A stretch of DNA of 64,000 nucleotides from Longimicrobium sp. Its GTDB lineage: Bacteria > Gemmatimonadota > Gemmatimonadetes > Longimicrobiales > Longimicrobiaceae. The first letter of the stretch is position 1. Each line of letters opens with the position of its first letter. Where the stretch lies: assembly GCF_036388275.1 (NCBI RefSeq), contig NZ_DASVSF010000109.1, forward strand, positions 1 through 64,000. Reading direction: 5' to 3'. A model generated the notes under the pieces. The model was not told where the DNA came from. It searched no databases and saw only the letters and a list, made by a program, of their open reading frames with translations. Below are positions 30,998 through 40,768 of this stretch, in pieces. The position numbers were made by a program, and so were the translations under genes.

Positions 30998-33900
30998 GCG
31001 ACAGCCCGAAGTACACGACCGCGATCATCGCGGCGGTCCCGGCCAAGGCCGACCCCGTCAACGACGTGGTCATCGAGGACGCCCACGTCACGCTCCAGTT
31101 CCTGGGCGAGGCCGACAGCCTGTCGCCGGAGCAGATCAAGGACATCCAGGACGCCCTGGCCCTGATGGCCCCGAACCTCTACCCGTTCCCGGCGGACGTG
31201 GCCGGGACGGCCGAGCTGGGCCCGGACAAGGCCAAGGTGCTGCTGGTCCAGAGTGAGCCGCTGACCAAGCTGAAGGAGCTGCTGGGCACGGTCCCGGCGG
31301 TGTCAACCGCTGTCGCGGCGGCCGAGCAGTTCCCGAACTGGATCCCTCACCTGACCCTGGCCTACGGCGACGACGGCACGCAGGCCGACGGTGACGGCAT
31401 CGAGCAGGTGACCATCGGCTCCCTGGAGCTGTGGCTGGCAGAGGAGCACCACGTGTACGAGCTGGCCAAGAGCGCACCCGGCCCGGTCGAGGAGGACAGC
31501 GAGGTCGCCAGCGTGATCGCGGCCGGACTCAAGAGCTTCGAAGAGGGCCTGCACCCGCGTGCGGCGGACGGCCGGTTCATCGACAAGTTCGGGGTGGTCA
31601 AGTACCTCTCGCCGAAGGGCGGCTGGGAGTACGGCAAGGTCGAGGGGATCAACAAGGACGAGGACAGCGGGGCCATCCAGGTCACGGTCACGCCCTCGGA
31701 CCTGTCCGGGAAGATCACCGGCGCGGAGAGCAAGGTGCTCTCCCCGAAGCAGCTCTACCACGCACCGAAGGCCAAGGCGCACCTGACGATCGCGGCTCCC
31801 GGCTCCAAGAAGGTCGGCGGCCAGGGCGGGTCCAACCCCGGCGGGCTCTACACGATCCCAGTCGCCTTCCCGAAGGAGGGCAGCAACGGGCAGCCCGAGA
31901 AGTACTACGTCAAGCAGCCGAAGACCAAGTCCCACGGGGCCAACGAGGCGCTGGCCAACGACCTCTACGCCGAGGCCGGGGTGCCGGTCCCCGAGGTTGA
32001 CATCGGCTCGGACGGCCAGATCTACAGCAAGATCATCGAGGGCAAGCAGGACATGGCTGCCCAGCTGAACAACCCCGAGTGGACCGACCAGATCCAGCGG
32101 AACTTCGCCGTGGACGCCTGGCTCGGGAACCGCGACGTGTTCGGCATGACCTACGACAACGTCCTCACCGACGAGCACGGCACCGCCTGGCGCATCGACA
32201 ACGGCGGGGCCCTGCTCTACCGCGCGATGGGCGAGAAGAAGACCGACTTCGGCTCCCAGGTCACCGAGCTGGACGCCTTCCGTCAGGGCAAGAAGGCCAA
32301 GATCTTCGGCCCCTCGATGACCAAGGCGCAGGAGCTGGATGGGGCCGAGCGCGTGGTGGCCATCTCGCCCTCGCGCATCGAGGAGATGGTGGCCGACGCC
32401 GGGCTGCCGAAGTCCCTGGCCGACACCCTGAAGGCCCGCCGCCAGTACATCGCCAACTACTACGGGCTGGAGCTGCCCGAGACCAAGAAGGCCGACGAGG
32501 CCCAGGAGGGCTCCAGCGCGCCGCTGGTGGACCCGGCCGACATCTCGGCGACCAAGGGCAAGGCCCGGGGCTGGTTCAAGACCACGCTGGCGCAGGCCGC
32601 CTTCGTGCTCCAGACCGGGGACAAGGTCGAGTTCGGCGACGGCAAGCGGGTCGATCCGGGCGTGGACGACGACGGCAGCCCGCTGTCGATGATCGGCGCG
32701 GCGGCCCAGCTGCTGGGCTGGCAGAACGAGCACGGCGCGAACGCCGAGATCTTCGTCTACAAGGGCAAGGTCACCGCCGGGATCCCCCGGCCGAGCCACG
32801 GCCAGAAGCTGGCCACCGCCGACCTGGCCGACCAGCGCTGGCAGCGCGGCGACACGATCACCAGCCCGCTGGGCAACGACGCCAAGATCCTCGGCTGGAA
32901 CTCCGACACCGGCGCGGTGCTGATCCAGTACCCCAACCAGCAGCCGCAGCTGCTGGACTCCAAGGGCACGAACGCCAACGCCGGGCCCTGGACGGTCAAG
33001 AGATGGGACCCACCGGCCCAGGAAGACCTGGACCTCTCGGCCCCTGAGTCGGCCACCCCGGAGGCTCAGGCCCCGGCTCCCGCGCCCACGCCGATGGTCG
33101 AGGACGTGCCCGCGCCGGACACCGTCCCGCCGACCGCTGAAGACCTCGGGATCGTCATCCCGACGCCGGGCAAGACGGGTCAGGCCGCTGAGGCTGAGAC
33201 CGCGATCAAGGCCGACCTGGACCAGCCCCTGCCCGCCGGTACCGGCGCTCCCGCTCCCGCCAAGACCTCCGCCAAGGGCGGGGCCAAGACGATGGTCCTG
33301 GGCGACGGCACCGAGGCCGCCCCGGGCGCTGAGGTGGTCAGCAAGAAGGACGGGAAGACCTACAAGTTCGTCAAGCCGAAGGGCCAGTACTCGGTCGTCA
33401 CCGACCCGAACGGCGACGACCCGGACAAGCTGCTGCTGAAGCTCGCGTCCACCATGACGCAGCCCGGCAAGGAGCCCACGGCCGACGCGGGCGCGATCGA
33501 GGCCCCGAAGACCGCTACCGGGGAGATCCCGGCGCTGGGCATGATGGCCGTCTCCAAGGACGGGCACGCCGGTGAGATCACGCTGATCTCCCCGGATGGC
33601 AAGTTCGTCTTCATCACCGACGCGAACGGCGTCCGCAAGCGCAAGAGCACGGGCACGGTCACGATCACCTCCGCCCCGCAAGCGGTTGACACGACCCCGA
33701 AGGCCGCGCCCGGCCCGCTGAAGGACTACGGCGCGGCTCCCGACCTGAAGGCGGCCAAGGAGGCCTTCCCCGGGCTGGACTACGACCCGGCTGAGGATCT
33801 GGACGCCGGGGACATGGTCATCGTCGGCTACGCCGATGGCAGCTTCGGCAAGGAGCCCTACACCGGCCAGCCGCTGGACAGCCTGCTCCAGAACACCGGG

Positions 33901-36900
33901 GGCAAGGTCGCCAACCACGGCACGGTGAAGGACTACACCGGCCCGATCTCCACCCAGCAGCTGGTCCAGGCGTCGGCGGTCAAGAACAACAGCACGACCT
34001 TCGAGGTCGTCTGGGGCGGCACGATCGGCTTCACGGACGGCACGGTGGGCCCGAGCGGCGGGCTGGTCATCTGGGGTGTTGAGAACGGGATGCCGGACCC
34101 CGGCTACGCCTTTGAGCTGCCGAAGGAGGGGCAGAACGTCCACATCCTCGGCTCGGAGGAGAACTTCGCGCTGGCGCTGCCCGGCGGCACGGGCTTCCAG
34201 GCCAACGATGGCTGGACCGGCACCGCCTCTCCGGCTCCGCTGTACGGCGACGAGGCCAAGACCCCGGCCGAGTGGTCCGGCCAGATCTCCGTCGGCCAGG
34301 AGATCAGCCTGGACGGCCAGAACTGGCTGACGGTCACGAACGTCATGGCCTCCGACTCCCTCCAGGTGGAGGACAGCAACGGGGCGACGGCCTACCTGGC
34401 TTCCTCCTCCCCGGCCACCTACGTGCTGAAGGCCCCGCCGATGAAGGACGCGGACGCGCCTTCCCCGGCCTTCGACCCGGCCAACGACACGACCCCGGAC
34501 ATCCCGGGTGCGGACGAGACCACGACCACCGGGCCGCCGACCAAGAAGCCCAGTGAGCTGGTCAGCGGTGACGTGGTGGTGGCCTTCGACGGCACCTACG
34601 CGATCATCGAGCAAGCCGAGAAGGAGGACGGCTTCGGCGGCTGGAACCTCACGTCCCTGGGCACCTTCGAGACGGAGTGGGCACCCAGCTCGGCCGACCT
34701 GAAGTACCAGGGCAACATCAAGGCCGGGTCGGTGGATGTCCCGATCGGTGCCTTCGCCGGGCAGTTCTACCCGGGCGTGAACTTCCAGCCCGGTCCGGAC
34801 CACGACATGACGGTGGTCTCCTACCCGTCCCTCCAGGACAACGGCAACCAGAAGTTCGCCGTGATGATCAACGGCGACCCCGAGAACCTGGCGATCGTGC
34901 AGGTCGGCCCGGGTGCCGGAGCGGACATCGGGCCGGACGCGGTGATGGGCGTCTACCTCGCGCCCTTCCAGACCTCGGCCGAGAGCGGCGTGGACACGGG
35001 CAAGGTCAACGACCTGTTCGACGCCAGCGTGACGGTCGATCAGACCCCGCCGGACCACTACTGGGCGATGTCTGACCAGGGCATCGACTTCGGCAACGCG
35101 CAGTACCCGATCTACGCCAGCGGCAGTGGCGGCTACTACCGGATCGGCCCGAACGGCGGGCAGGTCTGGAACGCCGCGCAGCTGGAGTGGGAGTCCTCCA
35201 GCACGACCGTCACCGGCATGGACAAGGTCTGGGACGGCAAGCCTTTCGAGGGCAAGCTGAAGATCCCCGAGGGCACGAGCCTCTCGCTGTACGGCGCGGG
35301 CTCGGCGGACTACAAGCCTGACGCGGGCGAGGCCGTCGCCCTCATCACGCTGCCCGGCACTTCCGGCGCGCTGATCGTCTCCCCGTCCGGCAGCTTCTCA
35401 CCGGGGTCGAAGGTCTACACGGTCAAGGGCGACGGCTCCGGGGTCTACTCCCCCGGCTACAACGTCGAGGACCTGGGCCCCGGCCAGATCACCGTCATCC
35501 ACGACCCCTTCGGTCCGGTTGACACGGGTCCGGCGCTGGTCCACCACCAGGGCCCGCTGGCTCCGACCTTCCTGGCGAACAAGCTCAACGACTACGGCTA
35601 CACCCCGGCCGACGGGGAGACCTTCCTGATCGCGCAGATGCCCTCCGGGGGCATGTCGGTGCTGACCAAGCAGTCCGACGGCACCTACAAGAAGATCGGC
35701 TACTCCGGCCTGGGTCAGAAGACCTGGACGCTGGACGAGGTCATCGAGCAGGGCAACGACGTCGGGGCGGACTTCTACACCTGGACGCATGTCCCCGAGG
35801 GTGAGAACGGGCCGACCGTGGTTGCCGGGCTGCCCGGGGACTACGCGCCGTTCATCCCGGGCGAGGGCCAGGCGGTCCTGAAGTCCACGATGCCCAACGG
35901 CAAGGTGAGCATCTACCTCCAGCAGCAGCCCGGCGGCGGCTGGTACCTGATGTCCCCGGACGGGACGATTGACGAGTCCTCGGACGCGATCAAGAGCAAC
36001 CACGTCGTCCAGATGAAGCTGTCGGGCAAGGGCTCCAGCAGCCAGAAGTACGAGCTGCTGCACCCGACCGAGGGCGGCACGAAGGCCACGCCGGACGCCC
36101 CGCCGACCTTCAGCAACCAGTCCACCTCGTTCACCCCGGCCCCGGGGCAGAAGGTCGTGCAGCTGCTCAGCTACGAGGGCGACGACGACCCTTGGTTCTT
36201 CGTGCAGAGCACGCCGGGTGGCGAGTGGGCTCCGGCCCCGACCAACCCCGAGGCCGGGGCTCCGCTGGGCGACTCCGGGATGCAGGCCTACCTGGCCAAG
36301 TCCCTGGCTGCTCAGCCGGGCGCTGCCGGGTCCAAGTACACGCTGGTCTACGACGGCACCGGCAGCGCGGCTGCTCCGGCGGTTGACACCGAGGACACCC
36401 CGACGCCGGACTTCGAGGGGTACATCCCGCAGACCGGCGACAAGGTCATCTCCTACGCGCCGAACGGCACGACGGACCCGTACTTCTACGTCCAGCAGGG
36501 CGGCGAGGGCCCGTACAAGATGGCCGTCGGGGGCCAGCTCTCCAGCTCCACGGTGATGCAGGCCAGCGAGATCCCGACCAACCTGGGCCCGGAGTTCGGC
36601 AACGACTTCCACCAGGAGTGGCCGCTGCCCGAGACGACCCCGGCCGCTCCGGCCGGTGGTGGCGTCTTCGACGGCTACCAGAGCGACCCCGGCGACAACG
36701 TCGTCTCCTTCACCGGCCCCACCGGCGGGACCACCACGGTGGTCAAGAAGGACGGCACCTGGCAGCCGATCGTCAACGGCCAGCTGGAGGCCGATGACGC
36801 CTACAGCCAGGACACGATGGAGTGGGCGGCCAGCCAGTCCGGCTACACCGTCAACGTCCTCCAGGGCTCGCTGAAGGGCGTCCCGGGCGAGGGTGCACCG

Positions 36901-39756
36901 CTGGACACCGGTGGGGAGCACTACGCCGGGGTCAGCGTCGCCACGACGCTGTCCAAGGACGCGGTCACCACCCAGGACGCCTCGCAGCTCAGCCCGACCG
37001 CGATGGACAAGCTGGACGGCCTGAAGCTGGCCGTCGGTCAGTCGGCCTGGGTTGCTGGCAACTCCGTCTTCGTGCGGAACAGCACGGGCGAGTGGTTCTA
37101 CGCCTACACGGACGGGTCGCTGGACCTGGCTCCCACGTTCAGCGACGACGCGGACATGGCGGCCTTCTTCGGCAACACCACCGCCCCGGCCCCGGTCAAG
37201 GTCATCGTCACCGCCCCGACGGCGGCCCCGGCTCCCCCGGCGGCCAACCTCTACGCCGGTCCGGCCATCTCCGGCTGGGCTGCTGAGGGGCTGCCCGACC
37301 CCACCGGCTTCGGTCACCTGGCCAGCTCGGCCGATGCGGTCGGGATGAAGGCGGGCGACTGGCTCTACGTCCAGGGCCTGACCGGCGGCGGCAACAGCGG
37401 CCTGTTCATTCAGCTGCACTCGGACGTGGACCCGGCCACCGGCGGGGACGTGGTCAAGCTCAGCCAGTGGGCGGCCGTGAAGGACGGCCAGGTCCAGCCG
37501 ATCAAGAAGCCCAGCGGCACGCTGGACTTCACCAGCTTCAGCCTGGTCGCGGCGGACTCGATCTACGCGCAGGGCAGTGCGGGCACCGCGCCTGCGCCGA
37601 CCGTGCCTGCCACCCCCACCGCGAACGCCCCCATCGCGTCTGTGCCGTCCGCTCCCGAGGCCCCGGCCACTCCGGCCTACCCCGGCGCTCAGAAGCCCTC
37701 TCAGGAGGACATCAACGCCTGGGGCGGGTCGCTGACCAAGGACGGGCACATCCCGACCTCGGGCATGTACGTCACGGGCAAGGGCCCGATGTCGGGCAAG
37801 GTCATCTCGGTCTCGAAGGACAAGACCAAGGCGGTCGTGCTCACCTCGGACGGGAAGAAGACCACCCGCCTGATCGAGGCCCTGAAGACCGACAAGTCGG
37901 CGAACTACAAGGCCTACGCGGCCCCGGTCACGCTGAAGGACATCCCCGGCGGGATGCCGCTGGCGGTTGACACGCCTGGAGAGGCGCTGGCCAAGACCGC
38001 GAAGGACGGGAAGTTCCGGGCCATCCTCACGGCGGCTCCGGGCGTCAGCGGCGGCCAGATGGTCGTCACGAAGACCACCGGCCCGTCGGGCAAGACCTAC
38101 AACCGGGTGCACCTGACCCTGACCCCCGCCCAGCGGGAGCAGCTGGTCGCGTCGCTGGCGGGCTCCGGGGAGAAGGGCGACTGGGTCACCAGCTCCAAGA
38201 TGTCGCAGGCGGTCGCCGCCGGTGACCTGCTGCCGATGCGGAAGTCCTCCACGGACAACCCGGACGGGACCCCGCGCTGGAAGGTGGACCCCGCCCAGGT
38301 GCCGCCGACCCACGAGGTCACCGGCGTGGTGGACGACCCGGCCGCCAGCGGCGTCAAGATCGTCACGCTGAAGGACCGGAACACCGGCGAGGAGATCACC
38401 AGCCGGTTCCACCCCGGCAAGAGCCTGACGGTCTACGCCTGGGACGAGAACAAGCCGAAGAAGATCACCGCCGGTGCCTTCTCGGTCGGCGAGATCGCCA
38501 AGGCCCAGGGCTGGTCCCTGGTCACCGATGGCGGGATCTCGGCGGTCAAGGGCGGTGCGGAGAACGGCTCGCTCTACAACGAGCCCGGCTCGGCCGTGAC
38601 CAAGAGCGCGCTGGGCCAGGTCTCGCACAGCTGGAAGACGCTGCGCAACGTCTCGGAGGACGGCGTCGTCATCGAGACGGTGGACCCGAAGGGCAGCAAC
38701 GGGCACTCGACCACCGGCGTCACGGTGATCACGCTGCCCGAGGGTGTGGACGAGAAGTCCCTGGGCGCGGCGCTGGCCAAGATGGGGATCGACTACTCCC
38801 CGATGACCCAGGACTCGGCCAAGGACAACGTGCGGGGCGCGCTCCGCACGCTGCTGAGCCTGGACACCCACGACGTGGACACCCCGAAGCACTACACCGA
38901 CGAGATGCTGTTCTCCCAGGCCGGGAAGACGATGGGCATCACCGACCTGGGCTGGCAGGACGTGCTGGTCGGGGTGGACGAGTCCACCGGCAAGACCAGC
39001 TTCTTCTGGTCGGACCGGGCGCGGAACGCGCTCGCCGCGAAGGCCAAGTACAACCTGGTCTACCGGGCGGCCACCACGGCCAACGCCGCGCAGATCGTGT
39101 CAACCGTGAAGTACGGCTCGGCCAGTTCGATCCTGAAGAAGACCACCGGGATGCTGGACGGCTCCGGCTCGGTCGGGAACGGTGCCTCGGCCAGCTCGGA
39201 CAACGCCAACCACGCCGGGCACGGGTCCTACGCCTCGGCCAGCACGGTCAACAAGCTGCCCAGCTCCAACGCCTCGGCCAGCTACAAGACCGCCGGGATG
39301 ATGATCTACCACCGTCCCGAGGCGGTCCTGGGCCGGATCATGGACTTCCGGGTGGCCAACCACGACGCCTTCGGGATGGGCCACGGCCAGGGTGCCGACC
39401 ACCTGGCCCACGCCACCTCGATGTCCTCGGTGAAGGACTACTTCCTCGGCGGCGGGCTGCCGACGGAGGCGGTCGGCTTCATCGCCGTGCAGAGCGCTGA
39501 GGAGCGGCTGAAGGCGATCGAGCAGCTGAAGAAGGACGGCTTCGAGATGATCAACGGCCGCCCGATCGAGGACATCGTCATCACGAAGCAGAAGGCCGCG
39601 ACGATGACCCCCGACGACCTGCCGCCGGTCACGATCCCGGCCAACGCCCGGCCGATCCTGGACCTGCCGGTCTCCTACGACACCGCTGCCCCGGCGGCGA
39701 GTGCTCCGGCCGCTGCTGCTCCCGTCACCGCTACCGCTGGAGATGCTGTCGCATGA
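30994..39756 (+). CDS. giant head-associated multidomain protein (2H phosphoesterase, kinase-like, repeats)
   Basis: 2920 residues in one frame from GTG 30994, coupled to portal. Residues 1-140: 2H phosphoesterase with both HxTx motifs, H31-V-T33 and H119-L-T121. Near 187: HPRAADGRFIDK. Residues about 270-495: kinase-like fold of the HipA/PI-kinase type, with a YYVKQPK lysine near 303, NRDVFG near 379 and RIDNGG near 400. Residues about 1440-2010: tandem repeats of about 95 residues. The C-terminal 270 residues (YHRPEAVLGRIMDFR, then INGRPIEDIVI) loosely recall ART-like phage domains, which is uncertain. Its place between portal and protease suggests a capsid-borne protein injected with DNA. 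Seven operator elements lie inside. Confidence 0.85.
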   Translation: MSDSPKYTTAIIAAVPAKADPVNDVVIEDAHVTLQFLGEADSLSPEQIKDIQDALALMAPNLYPFPADVAGTAELGPDKAKVLLVQSEPLTKLKELLGTVPAVSTAVAAAEQFPNWIPHLTLAYGDDGTQADGDGIEQVTIGSLELWLAEEHHVYELAKSAPGPVEEDSEVASVIAAGLKSFEEGLHPRAADGRFIDKFGVVKYLSPKGGWEYGKVEGINKDEDSGAIQVTVTPSDLSGKITGAESKVLSPKQLYHAPKAKAHLTIAAPGSKKVGGQGGSNPGGLYTIPVAFPKEGSNGQPEKYYVKQPKTKSHGANEALANDLYAEAGVPVPEVDIGSDGQIYSKIIEGKQDMAAQLNNPEWTDQIQRNFAVDAWLGNRDVFGMTYDNVLTDEHGTAWRIDNGGALLYRAMGEKKTDFGSQVTELDAFRQGKKAKIFGPSMTKAQELDGAERVVAISPSRIEEMVADAGLPKSLADTLKARRQYIANYYGLELPETKKADEAQEGSSAPLVDPADISATKGKARGWFKTTLAQAAFVLQTGDKVEFGDGKRVDPGVDDDGSPLSMIGAAAQLLGWQNEHGANAEIFVYKGKVTAGIPRPSHGQKLATADLADQRWQRGDTITSPLGNDAKILGWNSDTGAVLIQYPNQQPQLLDSKGTNANAGPWTVKRWDPPAQEDLDLSAPESATPEAQAPAPAPTPMVEDVPAPDTVPPTAEDLGIVIPTPGKTGQAAEAETAIKADLDQPLPAGTGAPAPAKTSAKGGAKTMVLGDGTEAAPGAEVVSKKDGKTYKFVKPKGQYSVVTDPNGDDPDKLLLKLASTMTQPGKEPTADAGAIEAPKTATGEIPALGMMAVSKDGHAGEITLISPDGKFVFITDANGVRKRKSTGTVTITSAPQAVDTTPKAAPGPLKDYGAAPDLKAAKEAFPGLDYDPAEDLDAGDMVIVGYADGSFGKEPYTGQPLDSLLQNTGGKVANHGTVKDYTGPISTQQLVQASAVKNNSTTFEVVWGGTIGFTDGTVGPSGGLVIWGVENGMPDPGYAFELPKEGQNVHILGSEENFALALPGGTGFQANDGWTGTASPAPLYGDEAKTPAEWSGQISVGQEISLDGQNWLTVTNVMASDSLQVEDSNGATAYLASSSPATYVLKAPPMKDADAPSPAFDPANDTTPDIPGADETTTTGPPTKKPSELVSGDVVVAFDGTYAIIEQAEKEDGFGGWNLTSLGTFETEWAPSSADLKYQGNIKAGSVDVPIGAFAGQFYPGVNFQPGPDHDMTVVSYPSLQDNGNQKFAVMINGDPENLAIVQVGPGAGADIGPDAVMGVYLAPFQTSAESGVDTGKVNDLFDASVTVDQTPPDHYWAMSDQGIDFGNAQYPIYASGSGGYYRIGPNGGQVWNAAQLEWESSSTTVTGMDKVWDGKPFEGKLKIPEGTSLSLYGAGSADYKPDAGEAVALITLPGTSGALIVSPSGSFSPGSKVYTVKGDGSGVYSPGYNVEDLGPGQITVIHDPFGPVDTGPALVHHQGPLAPTFLANKLNDYGYTPADGETFLIAQMPSGGMSVLTKQSDGTYKKIGYSGLGQKTWTLDEVIEQGNDVGADFYTWTHVPEGENGPTVVAGLPGDYAPFIPGEGQAVLKSTMPNGKVSIYLQQQPGGGWYLMSPDGTIDESSDAIKSNHVVQMKLSGKGSSSQKYELLHPTEGGTKATPDAPPTFSNQSTSFTPAPGQKVVQLLSYEGDDDPWFFVQSTPGGEWAPAPTNPEAGAPLGDSGMQAYLAKSLAAQPGAAGSKYTLVYDGTGSAAAPAVDTEDTPTPDFEGYIPQTGDKVISYAPNGTTDPYFYVQQGGEGPYKMAVGGQLSSSTVMQASEIPTNLGPEFGNDFHQEWPLPETTPAAPAGGGVFDGYQSDPGDNVVSFTGPTGGTTTVVKKDGTWQPIVNGQLEADDAYSQDTMEWAASQSGYTVNVLQGSLKGVPGEGAPLDTGGEHYAGVSVATTLSKDAVTTQDASQLSPTAMDKLDGLKLAVGQSAWVAGNSVFVRNSTGEWFYAYTDGSLDLAPTFSDDADMAAFFGNTTAPAPVKVIVTAPTAAPAPPAANLYAGPAISGWAAEGLPDPTGFGHLASSADAVGMKAGDWLYVQGLTGGGNSGLFIQLHSDVDPATGGDVVKLSQWAAVKDGQVQPIKKPSGTLDFTSFSLVAADSIYAQGSAGTAPAPTVPATPTANAPIASVPSAPEAPATPAYPGAQKPSQEDINAWGGSLTKDGHIPTSGMYVTGKGPMSGKVISVSKDKTKAVVLTSDGKKTTRLIEALKTDKSANYKAYAAPVTLKDIPGGMPLAVDTPGEALAKTAKDGKFRAILTAAPGVSGGQMVVTKTTGPSGKTYNRVHLTLTPAQREQLVASLAGSGEKGDWVTSSKMSQAVAAGDLLPMRKSSTDNPDGTPRWKVDPAQVPPTHEVTGVVDDPAASGVKIVTLKDRNTGEEITSRFHPGKSLTVYAWDENKPKKITAGAFSVGEIAKAQGWSLVTDGGISAVKGGAENGSLYNEPGSAVTKSALGQVSHSWKTLRNVSEDGVVIETVDPKGSNGHSTTGVTVITLPEGVDEKSLGAALAKMGIDYSPMTQDSAKDNVRGALRTLLSLDTHDVDTPKHYTDEMLFSQAGKTMGITDLGWQDVLVGVDESTGKTSFFWSDRARNALAAKAKYNLVYRAATTANAAQIVSTVKYGSASSILKKTTGMLDGSGSVGNGASASSDNANHAGHGSYASASTVNKLPSSNASASYKTAGMMIYHRPEAVLGRIMDFRVANHDAFGMGHGQGADHLAHATSMSSVKDYFLGGGLPTEAVGFIAVQSAEERLKAIEQLKKDGFEMINGRPIEDIVITKQKAATMTPDDLPPVTIPANARPILDLPVSYDTAAPAASAPAAAAPVTATAGDAVA
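35311..37020 (+). repeat. tandem ~95-residue repeats in the giant protein
   Basis: Units start near residues 1440, 1538, 1621, 1715, 1812 and 1897, each with P-x-x-G-(E/Q/D)-x-V, a strand, then (P/E)-x-G, an aromatic or Val-rich strand, DG or GG and Y/W. Examples: PDAGEAVALITLPG, PADGETFLIAQMPSG, PGEGQAVLKSTMPNG, PAPGQKVVQLLSYEG, PQTGDKVISYAPNG. Likely small beta domains. Confidence 0.7.
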
Positions 39757-40625
39757 CCGCGCCCGTGCAGTTCCCCAACCCCGCGATGGTGGAGACCACC
39801 TACCGGGTGACGACCGACCCGGTCACCGACACCGAGGAGGACCGGGTGCGCCTCCAGCCGGTCGGTGGCCTGGTCGCCGGTCTCGCCGACACCGGCGGCT
39901 GGAGCGTCGGCTGGGACGAGGACGGGGGCGACTACATCTCGGGTGTCATCCTGACCTCGGTGGAGGATCAGGGTGACTGGATCGTGGGCGTCTCGGACAA
40001 CGGGCAGGCCTTCCGGTTCCGGGACCTGGACCCCTACGACGCAGTGACGATGTCGGCGGCTGGAGTTCCCCAGCCGCTGTCGGTGGTGCAGGCAGAAGTG
40101 ATCCGAGGGGGAGTCTTGGCGAGTCAGCTGGACGCAGTCGTGGCACCGGACAACACGGTGGCCACCCTGATGCTGGAGACGGGTCTGGGCACCTACGTGC
40201 GCTACGCCGGGGACTGGCAGTTGCTCAGCAGCGACACCGGGGCCCTGGAGGACATGAGCCTGGTGGCAGTCGGTGCGGCGGCCCTGGATGTCTGGGACGC
40301 CGCTGACGCGGCCAGCCACACGATCTCGGTCTTCGACCTCCCGGTGCCCAGCGCTGACGGCCCGGACATCGACCCGACCACGGACGTGGACGTGGAGACC
40401 ACGGCGGCCATCGCGGCCAGCGGCGTGCAGATCCCGCAGATCGTCCGGACCGAAGACCTGGACCTCGGCATCCGCTACGCCAACACCCACCCGGCCGCGC
40501 GCTGGTACGTCACCAAGCGGGCTCGCGCGCTCAGCGCCTCCGCTCGGATCCCGGCGCACTGGAACGTGGCTCCAGTGGCCGTGACGCCCCCTTTCTCGAT
40601 GGCCGGGCGGGAGATGGAGATGTAG
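39753..40625 (+). CDS. hypothetical head-region protein
   Basis: 290 residues, ATGA overlap with the giant gene. N-terminal block GGWSVGWDEDGGDYISGVIL and GDWIVGVSDNGQAFRFRDLD, then an alternating helix/strand middle and a basic C-terminus. I do not recognise a family. A hairpin follows. Confidence 0.6.
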   Translation: MTAPVQFPNPAMVETTYRVTTDPVTDTEEDRVRLQPVGGLVAGLADTGGWSVGWDEDGGDYISGVILTSVEDQGDWIVGVSDNGQAFRFRDLDPYDAVTMSAAGVPQPLSVVQAEVIRGGVLASQLDAVVAPDNTVATLMLETGLGTYVRYAGDWQLLSSDTGALEDMSLVAVGAAALDVWDAADAASHTISVFDLPVPSADGPDIDPTTDVDVETTAAIAASGVQIPQIVRTEDLDLGIRYANTHPAARWYVTKRARALSASARIPAHWNVAPVAVTPPFSMAGREMEM

Positions 40626-40635
40626 TCCAGCTGGA

Positions 40636-40696
40636 CTGCCCGGCGGCCATCCGATCGGCCGCTGGACTGTTCGCCGGACTGGCCGCTGCCGGGCAG
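40636..40696 (+). terminator. possible hairpin terminator before the zeta-like gene
   Basis: CTGCCCGGC (40636-40644) pairs with GCCGGGCAG (40688-40696), with an inner GGCC/CGGCC pairing. It separates the 290-residue gene from the zeta-like gene, in an otherwise overlapping operon. Confidence 0.45.
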
Positions 40697-40740
40697 CGAC
40701 CACCCGATGGGATGTACCTGGCCATCGTTGCTGCCGCACG

Positions 40741-40768
40741 TGTCAACGGGATGCTGCATGATCCTGCT
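40741..40768 (+). promoter_or_regulatory. operator and -10-like box before zeta-like gene
   Basis: TGTCAAC 40741-40747, then CATGAT 40757-40762 exactly 6 bp before GTG 40769. No -35 match is clear. Confidence 0.45.

Noticed and set aside
31303..35058. A 1251-codon open frame on the minus strand opposite the giant protein, and a similar 1164-codon one at 35398-38892.
   Set aside because: High GC at third positions opens the antisense frame; the plus-strand ORF has domain motifs and proper coupling, while the antisense translations are low-complexity (Val/Gly/Arg/Asp) without starts.
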